Of a stretch of DNA of 64,000 nt, positions 55,001-64,000 are shown piece by piece. Source of the stretch: Lumbricus rubellus (taxonomy: Eukaryota > Annelida > Clitellata > Crassiclitellata > Lumbricidae); NCBI GenBank assembly GCA_945859605.1, contig OX243826.1, positions 1,507,547 to 1,571,546 on the forward strand, given 5' to 3'. The notes below the pieces were generated by a model that saw only the letters and a list, made by a program, of their open reading frames with translations, was not told the DNA's origin and did no database searches. Every line of letters begins with the position of its first letter. Positions within the stretch are counted from its first letter, which is position 1. The translations under genes and the position numbers were made by a program.

Positions 55001-58000
55001 TCATGTTATGCTATCATATCAAATTGTTATGTTATCATAGGCTACTAAATTACATTGGCTAAGATGAGTACACTCGCCGAAGCCCACTTCTTGTACCATC
55101 AACGACTCGGTGCTATCGACATTCTATGCAATAGCCAAAGCCCAGAATAATTCCGAAATACTTTAAATTTGGAATCTTGTATGTATGTATGTGTGTATGT
55201 ATGTACGTACGTATGTATGTATGTATGTATGTATGTATGTATGTATGTATGTATGTATGTATGTATGTATGTATGTATATTAGTGTGGCCCAAACTTACA
55301 TGGGAAAAATATTTTTTCCAAAATATGCTGCTCCACAAGGCTGCCCTTGTTCCACTTGACTAGAAGACTGTGTCTTGAAAAAATTGAAGAGATCTGAGCA
55401 TGTTTAGAGGTACCAATTTTCGAGAGCTTTTATATAGGACTCACAAAAAATGTGCATTTCAAATTTTAGCAGGTATACATTGATGTAACATTATGAATTG
55501 ACAGTAGCACTCATGAATTCCAAGGACCATCTTTCTAAATCATAATCAAGGTGCCAAGTGTATTTAAATAAATAGATAGCTATAAGATTATATACAAACA
55601 GAAGCTTATTTCAAGCTCTTTACGTTAGAATGCTGTTGCTGAATTGGAGGTAATTTAAAAATTTTGCTGCCAACTTATAAACTAAAGTTTTTCGCTTGCA
55701 ATTTGCTTTTAATACAATTGGATTGTTTACTTATAATTGCTCTTCATACTGCTAATTTAGGTTATTCCAGTATGTTTACAGTAATTTGTTAAGCACTTTT
55801 TGAATATGATATGAGATTAATGTTGGTCTTTTGACTTTGTGTAATAATGGCTCATTTGACAAAAACCGCAGCTATTCATGGCATCATCCAGAAGCTCTCG
55901 AAATTGTTGGCTCTTAGCCTCTTATGGATGCCAAGAACATTCTTTCTAGACAGTCACAAATTTTAATGGAGAAATTTTGAAGAATTTCATATTTCATTAA
56001 GAAAACGAATTAACACTTGGTGATATCACAAAAGTAGTAATGGTTGCTACCTTGGTAATCAGTTTTTAATCTAGTCATCTCCGAATGACATTCCCCTACA
56101 GAAAATCTGAAGCTGTTTTTTTACAAGAAGATAATGTAATATTTACTCCCAGATAAACTGTACAAAACGGGTCTTGTTGACATAGGTAAATGTATGTTTA
56201 CACGTAACATTTCCCGGCAGCGGAGTGCTCATTTGATGTACTAAAATAGTCACCACCTTTAAAAGTATGGCATTGATTATGTATGTTGGAAATTTTTACC
56301 AAATAAAATAGATAATCACAATTTTAAGCAATGAATTTACTATGCTGGTCGGAAATTTTTACCGGAAAGACTTCAAAAAAGTTGCCTGGTAATAATTATT
56401 ACCATCTGACACAAACCAGGTTTAAATCAATTTAAAAAAAAAAATTTTTTAAGTGTAAAGTTTCTGCTTTAAAATGACAAACTTTATTGCACCCTCATTT
56501 TCCTGTCTATAGGTTGAATCAAAATATGATTCAGCTGTTCAAATTTGGCTATAAGAAAAATGCAAAGTTTGCATAATTTTTGGAATGCAAAATTCCATAG
56601 TAACCATGTTAAGAATTGAGTGAAATTTTAAAAAAGATAAACAGGCTGCATATTTTGCATAATAATCTAAATGGAAGTCTGGTTTGTTTAAATCATACCT
56701 CACTGCTATGCTAGCCTTGTTTTAATGTCATTAAACAATAATTATTTATAATTTCATCAAAAACTAAAAATCGGAAAAATTAGTCTTTCCACATGTTGGT
56801 CATTAGATATATCTAGGAAGCAAGTGTTGCAACATAGAGATTGTTTGGGGCTATCTTGGAATGCCTGGACAGGAAATCCTCTTATGGAGATGTATGTCAC
56901 AAAGAGATCTCTTTAAAAACTGTTTGACCTTCTTACTACCGGTACTCAGGGTCAAGAATTAGCCAAAGCCTGCTTATCGAGCTTAAATCTAAAATTTTAA
57001 GAATGATTAAGAACATCTAAAATATTTCATGTTATATTTCATATTCAATTTTTGTGAGACTCATTGATTCTACATTAGCTTAATAGCCTTAATAGAGTGA
57101 TTTTAATAGACACATTTGCGATGACAATGTTTGTTTAAAGCTGATAATTGCATGCCTCTTTGGAATAATGTCGAAAAGCGATATTTTTCAATTTTTCGAT
57201 GCCTAATTAAAATCTTGCAGAAAATTGGTACCAGTAAACATTGCTCAATTTTGTTCAAACTTTGCAAATAAATCACTAAAAGCATATGGAACAAGGGCAG
57301 CCTTGTGGAGAATTGAATTTCCAAATTTTATATTTGTGGGCCACCCTAATGTATATATATGTATGTATGTATGTGTGTATATATGCATGTATGCATGTAT
57401 GTACATATGTATGTTTGAATGAATATGACCATTTATATAGCGCCTTAGCAGGAATCTCATAAGGCGATTAGCTAAGTAAGATAACCATAATAATTATTGT
57501 TTTAGCGGCTGCAATGATGTGCTTCGATGCAACAATTGGTTGCCTAGAAGCCGACCGGTTGTCATGGCAACGTCGAATGATCGTCGCCAGGAACGATTCC
57601 ATGGACCTTTCGACGCGGATGGATTTCACTGTGCCGCTATATAAATGGGTTTCCACTCCCCGCTGGAAGAAGTTTGTAAAGAACGAGGACTTCTTTATTG
57701 GGTAATTATAGCTGGAGTAAAGGGCGTTGCCCGGAATATCTAAAAACAACTGTGGAAATGCATCCCGGTCAAACAGAAACACACATACACACAAATTTTC
57801 CTATTTATTTATATAGATGTGGAGTTTTGTGGGCGCTATGGCTGAATACTTAAATATTAACCTAGGCAACAATGCTTGGCAATGTAAAGCAATGCGAGAT
57901 ATTGAGGTGATCATTAGCTTATATTAGATTGTGAATTGTAATATTGCCATTGTTGCATTTCATCGCATTGCATAACATAATATTCCTTTGCATTATAATA

Positions 58001-61000
58001 AAATTGTATTTCATTTGCTTCCATTTATTGTATGGTGTTACACTCCAACGTGTTGTATCGTATGGTGGTATATTTCATATTGTATTTCAGTTTTTAAGTT
58101 CTGTGTTCCATTGTATAATGTTTGAATTCCAGTTGACAACTATTACTGATTTTAAACAAACTATCAGTTATAAATTGCGAGTAGAGTAAAGCAATTAAGT
58201 TTGTAACCAATGACTATTTTATTGATAGTTCCTTTGCTTTGCTTTTAGTCATGTGAAAAGACTCTTCGACGAGACATGTGACAAAATGAGTGAACTCAAA
58301 GCGAAAGATCAACTCAGAAGTGATCAGTTCTATTACGTGACTTATCTGTTGAGCCAACAATCGCTCAGCTACAACGATCGACTCATGTTCGTTGTCAGTC
58401 TCATGTCGGACGGAATGACCGCGGTAATTATTTACACAGAGTCTGTCTCTTTTATCGTTCTATCTTGTCCTGTAGCTTTTGTCCTATAAAAAGTTAGCCT
58501 TTTTTGCCTTTGTCCAATTTTCTTTAGATCTTTAATTATTTTTAATCTATTTAACTTTTCCGGCGTTTTTGTTATCACTGTTTTCAATTTATCCTGTTAA
58601 CATTTGGTCCTGTGTGCCTTGTTTTTTTTATCACACCGAATCCCACCTAACCTATACTTGTTTACTTTATAAACTGTTTGCCTTTTTATTCTTTTAAACT
58701 TAGTTCCTGTTTGCCTTCTTTTTATTTACCTTTTTGTCCTGTTTACAATTTATTAAGTTTTACCGTTAGTCATGATTACTTTTTACTCTATCTGCTCTTT
58801 CACCGTTTACCTAATTTCCAGCTTTGCTTGATTACTGTTTACCTATGGCACTGTCAAAATTATTTGTCTTGTAAACCTTGCCCATCGCTGTCCTTCAAAG
58901 ACCACCCCTGCACTGCTGAGTCAACTCTACTGTCTAGCTGCCAATCAAGACAAACAGCAGAAACTTTACGAAGAGATCTTGGAGGTTGCATCCGATAGAA
59001 ACGAAGACGTGACAGAAGATATGCTCCAGAAAACGAATTACCTTCACGCCTGTATCAAAGAAGGTCTCAGGTTCGATATTTATCAGTCCAGATGATGACC
59101 ACGCAACACTCTATTTATCTGTCTCTATAATTATGTCTCTTCATTTCTATATGTTTCTGCCTCTGTATCTCTGTATCTGTCTGTCGGCCTCTCTCTTCCT
59201 CTGTCTCTGTCTGTATCTCTCAATCTGTCTGTCTGTCTCTCTTTTTCTCTGTCTCTCTCTCCTGATAGCTATCGCTCTATCTATCACCAAACAGCATCAC
59301 CTCTCTCTGCTTCCCACCGGTTTTGGTATTTTTCTGTATCTGCATGACAGTGCATGTACATGGTGGGCCATAAAAAGTAACCTCTAAGGTACTTTGCCAA
59401 TATCTTGGTCAAATGTATGAATTGTTAAATGAAAATTTTACTGTCCTGTAGGCAATTCATATTTACATTAAATGGCCAAATGTCAACAAAATATTTCAAA
59501 CACAACAAAAGTTACAAATATTTGTAATATATTGTTTCAAATATTTTGGTGAAAGGAGATCACTGTACGTGAATATGAATTGCGTTTAATCCTGTAAATT
59601 TTCATTTGAAAATTCTTTATTTTGTCCAAGATATTGGCGAAAAACCATAGCGGGAGGTAATTTTTATGGGCCCCTCTCTACATGTATGTTGAGCCGATGA
59701 TCAGGAAATGGCGCTAAAGAAGTTGTCAGATTAGTTCTCATTATAGCATACAAGTAGTAAATTCTGGTGAGCCTCACACCATTGGAAGTCAGTCTATTTG
59801 TGCTTCAGACTTTTTCCACCCGCTACGGAAGTGTCACGAATTACCCAGCAGGACACGGTTGTCGCCGGCTATAAAATACCATCCGGGGTTAGTAAATAAA
59901 CTTACTGATTGTATACCGATCAAATACGAGGATTGAAGATAATTAATTATTATTAAATAGGCCTATCTTTGACTTTTATTTATGGGGTCTTCTGTTTTGT
60001 CTGTGATTTGTAATGGTTAAAAAAGGATAATGAGTCTCTTTTACGTAGCCTATTCCGTTTATTGTTGGGCTATTTAATTGACATTTTTATAGGATATCGT
60101 TATAAAATTATGTGGACGATCGGTGAGCTTAGCATATACTCTGAAGTGCAAGGAATTAACAGGAGTGCTGCGCAAAATCAACATTTCAGTCACCAAAGAA
60201 AATATGTGATCCGTCATTTCGAAATCAGTCGGAAGGTACCGAATGTCATCAGATAGAAAATGACGAAAAACCATGGAAAATCTTAAATCGGCCGTAATTG
60301 ACATGAACTCAAAAACAAGCTTAAAAATATATATTCAATAGAAATGACGTATAAAATGCTTGTTTAGACATATCTAAATGTGTAAAAATTAATTTTTACT
60401 AAGAGCCCTAAATCTGCTTATCGAGATCGAAAGTCTGCAGAATTTAAGTCAAAATTAGCTACATTTTGTTGCGATATTAAAATAAGTTGCAGGTCGAATC
60501 GAAAAACGTGATTGGTCTCGTTTTGAAAAAGGAAATCCCCTTTTTCTGTTCTATTAATAAAACATGACCGCCTTCTATTTAGTACGCCCTGAGAGCGGCC
60601 CGAAATAGATCGGCTAACTCACAGAAACTTAAAATAGCGCTATAAAACAGACACGTGACCAAATCTTGAGCCGTGGTTGGCTGAACGATTAAAGGTCGCA
60701 TGGCCTCGCCTTGTGTAACGGGATAAATCGTTTATTTTCTTCGCTTTTCACCTAAATAACTTAATCTTCGATATGGAGAATATTTTGTAAATCCGTAGAG
60801 TAGTTAGGCAATTGTCGAAGCTACGCGGCGGCCAAATTGTATTTAAATAGGTCCAGTAGAAATAGCAGTTTCATAGGAGAATGCCAATAATTATATCGCT
60901 AAACTTCGCACGCAATTTTCTCAACTAACAGTTTATCTATACCATCGGATTTAAAATTCTATAACTCTGGTTATATTTTAGATATAGAAAAACCGCAAAC

Positions 61001-63270
61001 AGTTTTGGAAAGGAAAATGAAGCATGTACAGGAAATTGCTAAAAAGTGAAGAAATTTAATATGGTACTTTCCGACGGCTTTTGTGAAAACGGGTCACATA
61101 TATTAAAACATGGTAACGCCGATGATGTCATGTGAGGCAGAGGCCAGTAGGCTACAGCTAAAAGGAATGAGGGCTGATCGAAAAAAGAAAAAAAATGAGG
61201 ATTCTGCGATGGAAACTAGGAATCTCACTGAAAGTCAGGATATGGAATGAGGACATAAGAATGGATCTCGGGGTAGCATCATAGCATGTATAACCGACAA
61301 GGTACGACCGGCCAGGCTGAGATGGCATGGACATGTAATAAGAAAAGAGGATGACTGTCAGCTGTGTCATAAAGTTCATGAGGTAGACCTATATGGAGTC
61401 TATATGGACGTCTCAGCCAGCGACGACGGAAGAAAAGGTGCGGACGCGATACAACAAGACCTGAAGCTGTTCAAACTGAGGAAGGTAGACGCTGGAGTCA
61501 AAGCGTGGGGCAATTCTTTAAAACAATTTCTTTAATGTTCTCACGTTTTATTTACAGCTTTTACGGTTTTACCGATGTAGGCCTACAATGTTACTTTAAT
61601 GAACTAAAGCCGTCAGTTATACATTTTGTAATATTTTCATTACTGTTTGTGTGCTTGATTGTTGAAATTTCAAAATGGAATATCTCTTAATTGTACGCTG
61701 TGGTCATAGAGCCTTAAAATTCCCAACCCACGAAGTGCAAAAAAAGTGGCTGACCCTCGCCATAGAGGAATGCTTCAAACCTGCAGCAAAGAGAGATGTC
61801 TTTTGAGGAGTGATCGTCTCAATATTGATATTTTTACGAATCGGTTTTGTCGATGTCTTTTGCAATAAAGACTGGCAAAATAATTCTATAGACCACTAAT
61901 TTTAATCTATATTAATAAAGAAGAAACTATGTGTGTCTGTGTGTCTGTGTGTCTGTCTGTTTGACCGGAATGCATTTCCACAGTTTTAGAGCTTTTCACT
62001 CCAAACCTTTACTACTGTGTAGGTCTCGACAGGAGACGCAAAGTCGAGGGGTTGGCGATTCTCTACCACCATGGGGGTCAAAGTGGGGGCCAAAATCCCC
62101 CCATTTTTTTTTCAAAAACCCCCACCTATTGATCTGATTTTTTTCACCTAGATAGAGGGCCTTCTGAACCACCCGGTTCAGAGGTTGGAAAATCTCTACC
62201 ACCATGGAGGCCTGGATGGGGGGGGGGAGCCGAAAACCTTGAGACGGCAGTTTGTTAAACACCTTTTTAAACGCTTGCATGGTCATTATATAAATGGCGA
62301 GAGCAACTAATGAAGATTTACGCGTACCGTACCAGCGGAGGTCAAAGTTAGTGGCGGCGTGTTGTGGGATGGGTGGGGAGGGGAGGGTGAGAGTGGGGAG
62401 GGTGGTGGTGGAAAAGTTTCCCGAAAACTCAAATTTCGCAGGTGGCGTACCTCTCGAGAGGTTGGAGTGCAGTGGGGTGTTGTCGGGTGAGTGGGGCTGG
62501 GTGGCGGGTTTGGGGTGGAGGTGAGTGGGGTTGGATGGATTTTTTTTCGAAAACCAAAATTTGACCTGTGGCTTACCGGTTGAGGTCGGAGCGTTGTGGG
62601 GTGTGTGAGGTGCGACGATAGGGTGGGTTGGAGGGGTGAGTGTGGGGTGTGGTAGAGGGTGGGCTTAGAATGGGGGTTGGGGTGGAGATGGAGGGGTGGT
62701 GTTCGGGGGTGGAGGGAGTGGGGTGTGGTGGGAGTGGTGGGGTGGGGCGGGGCTGGGCTGGGCTTTGGAAGGGAAAGGCGTTTGTGGGTGGAAGTTGGGT
62801 AAAGGTGGGTGTCGGGCTTTGGTTGGGGTGGTGGGGTGAGAGTGGGGTGGAGGGGGTGGGATAGGGTGGAAGGTTTAGGGGAGTTGGTGGAGGGGGTGGG
62901 GGTTGGGTTTAGGGGTGGGGTGGAGGTGGGGGTGGGGTGGAGGTGCAGGTGGGGGTGTGGTGGGGTTGTGGCCGGGGCGGGTTGAATCCTAAATTTCCCG
63001 GGCAACGCCGGGTACCCCAGCTAGTAATAAATAGAGATAAGTTTAATTGGATCTTTTGAACGACAAGCCTGCCTTAGAAATCTATGCAAACCTCTGTCGT
63101 GTGTTTCTAGACCTATTTATCTCTGAATAACAACATCGTTCTGCGTGAGGCAAAGTACTTCGATGAACCAAACTCCTTCGTTCCGGAACGATGGCTAAGA
63201 GGACAATCGTCTGAAACCATTCATCCGTATCTCGTCCTGCCGTTCGGCTTCGGACCAAGAATGTGCATAG
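52057..63270 (+). CDS. Mitochondrial-clan cytochrome P450, gene 2 (last exon beyond window)
   Basis: Exons: 52057-52279, 53003-53231, 53723-53916, 57506-57701, 58249-58423, 58901-59070, 59809-59887, 63111-63270. Lengths equal those of gene 1 for exons 1, 2, 5, 6, 7 and 8; exons 3 and 4 are each one codon shorter. Phases all match. The start is MTSQIRII against MTSQFRIM in gene 1. Hinge [12 protein letters not shown]-helix SDGMTA/T, E-x-x-R in KEGLR, PERW, haem loop [10 protein letters not shown] with the ligand Cys, then donor GTATTC. About 475 residues are present; exon 9 (about 54 codons in gene 1) should lie to the right. Introns are much larger than in gene 1, filled by mariner, Helitron and other elements. 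No disabling change seen, so it is probably functional; the substrate is unknown. Confidence 0.9.
53942..54884 (+). mobile_element. Mariner-like element in P450 gene 2 intron 3
   Basis: Ends CAGGGTGCGAAAAAAATAA and TTTTGCGCACCCTG with TA on both sides. The inside holds three related copies (one inverted) of a tract containing GGTGGGTGGCCTCACTAAAA and a plus-strand mariner transposase tail [10 protein letters not shown] with stop, after frameshifts. It starts only 25 bases after the exon 3 donor. Confidence 0.78.
55176..55279. repeat. (TATG)n microsatellite
   Basis: About 25 units, with two GTAC variants, directly at the left end of the next element. Confidence 0.9.
55280..57349. mobile_element. 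2.07-kb inverted-repeat element, no recognised protein
   Basis: The left end TTAGTGTGGCCCAAA and right end (complement TTAGGGTGGCCCACA) share a terminal repeat of about 85 bp including CTCCACAAGGCTGCCCTTGT. The interior is AT-rich and stop-filled. TATG/TATA microsatellite on both sides hides any target duplication. Confidence 0.72.
57411..57480 (-). repeat. Non-LTR 3' tail next to P450 gene 2 exon 4
   Basis: TGAATGAAT followed by CCATTTATATAGCGCCTTAG; it ends about 25 bases before the exon 4 acceptor at 57505. Confidence 0.55.
59357..59691. repeat. Mariner-derived MITE in P450 gene 2 intron 6
   Basis: Left TGGTGGGCCATAAAAAGTAA and right TTTTTATGGGCCCC are inverted, and inner tracts (ATATTTCAAACACAACAAAAG) match the element at 53942-54884. 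Confidence 0.6.
61180..61515 (+). pseudogene. Non-LTR reverse transcriptase C-terminal remnant
   Basis: The plus strand reads [20 protein letters not shown], a stop and frame change, then [17 protein letters not shown] and [15 protein letters not shown]. The pair RxLRW..G.SLKDRIRNEDIR and RLRWxGHVxR is diagnostic of the C-terminal region of RTE/Jockey-like reverse transcriptase proteins. Broken by at least one stop. Confidence 0.75.
61906..63024 (+). mobile_element. Helitron of a second family (1119 bp)
   Basis: Starts TCTATATTAATAAAGAAG after A and ends CTAG before T (63025). The 3' hairpin CCCGGGCAACGCCGGGTACC is typical. The second half is a G/T-rich stretch (62350-62985) with no gene; a frame of 232 codons on the minus strand is Pro/Thr/His-rich low complexity. 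No Rep/helicase gene inside, so non-autonomous. Confidence 0.83.
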
Positions 63271-64000
63271 GTATTCGCGACGATGACCTTCATAATTCCT
63301 TCTATCTTTCCAGCGAGGTACGGTAGCGGTGTTGATAGAATAAAATCATCAATTTGCGATTTTCCAAGGTCTCATTCATTGCTAGATGCCAGGCAAGTAA
63401 AACTTTCTCGATTGTCCACCTAGAATGACCTCCATTCAACGCTGCATTTTTACATCTGACCAATCAAATGTTTTTCTTGAGTATCGCAAGTTAATCGTGT
63501 TTTGCTGTGGCTTGACTGGGATCGCTCATGAGTAGTTTTTTTGAAGGGCATCATAGAAATTCATGGAATGAATGAATGAATTTGAAGCTAAGGAATGTAG
63601 GCCTGTAGCTTAGAGGAATACAGTCCAATGTCAAAAACGCAGAAAATTAATGAACACAAAAATTAATGATGCGCAACAATTATGGTTTGAGAAATCAGCC
63701 ATGTTGCAAGGACACCACATACCGGTACCGTAGCTCTCGTTTGAACTTCTCATCATGCATTGAATTTTTCTAGCTCTTTAACAACTTGAGAAATAATTCT
63801 AGTATTGTTTAACCCTCAGGCTACCAAGCTTTTTTTGTAACACTGACTACCAAGGGGGGGGGTGGTGGTTACCACCCCATGGATTTTGGGTTTGGTTTGA
63901 GATATCATACCTTGTAATACAACAATGGATTCAGCATTCATTTCTGCACAAAATGGTATATTTAGGTTTAAAATATATGAAAGAACCCCGAAGTTATGAA
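63271..64000. other. Start of P450 gene 2 intron 8
   Basis: Follows donor ATAG/GTATTC. The final exon should lie downstream of the window. No repeat element was recognised apart from a short AATG run near 63560 and a GGGGGGGGTGGTGG patch near 63855. Confidence 0.6.

Larger units (their letters stand above)
59888..63110. other. P450 gene 2 intron 7
   Basis: 3.2 kb. The first 1.2 kb has no gene or repeat that I recognise; then a non-LTR reverse transcriptase scrap and a Helitron. Confidence 0.7.

Noticed and set aside
62307..63005. 232-codon minus frame rich in Pro, Thr and His
   Set aside because: Low-complexity translation of the G/T-rich Helitron half; no helicase or replication-initiator motif.

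Overview
The window is invertebrate animal nuclear DNA. It has spliced genes with GT-AG introns, long introns packed with nested transposons, and many microsatellites. Dystroglycan plus mitochondrial-clan cytochromes P450 mark it as metazoan. The very frequent palindrome TAGGCCTA and the transposon mix make me favour an invertebrate deuterostome, possibly an echinoderm, but the sequence does not prove the species. A 200-base run of N (25536-25735) is an assembly gap.

Layout. (1) 1-10654, minus strand: a gene for a secreted protein. A signal-peptide exon, a Ser/Thr-rich exon and a large beta-propeller-like exon run off the left edge. Its long second intron holds a decayed second copy of the propeller exon, a Helitron, and a transposon nest: an outer hAT-type element (2819-7563) contains two mariner remnants, and one of those is split by a second hAT-type element. 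Another copy of that inner hAT element sits just outside the nest. Three hAT insertions here have perfect 8-bp target duplications. (2) 10655-19144: no gene seen, only repeats, including a (GATA)n array of about 575 bp. (3) 19145-35575, minus strand: dystroglycan in two coding exons split by a 13.6-kb intron, about 932 aa in total. The intron holds a compact Polinton/adintovirus-like gene block (RING protein, packaging ATPase, basic core-like protein, an unnamed conserved-looking protein, integrase start). It also holds a Helitron split by an LTR retrotransposon whose LTRs are the same length and look identical, and that retrotransposon is itself split by a mariner. (4) 35576-39970: promoter side of dystroglycan, microsatellites and a MITE. 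(5) 39971-48218, plus strand: a complete nine-exon mitochondrial P450 of about 531 aa. (6) 48219-52056: spacer with a large inverted-repeat element holding a hAT insertion. (7) 52057-63270, plus strand: a tandem paralogue of that P450. Eight exons are present and the ninth lies beyond the window.

How the genes relate. Dystroglycan would link extracellular matrix to the dystrophin cytoskeleton. The P450 pair arose by tandem duplication: six of the eight comparable exons have exactly equal lengths and every intron phase agrees. They are probably mitochondrial monooxygenases of unknown substrate. Nothing suggests a functional link between these genes. The Polinton-like block is the most biologically unusual part, with intact tightly packed ORFs and TATA-like boxes on or next to the preceding stop codon.
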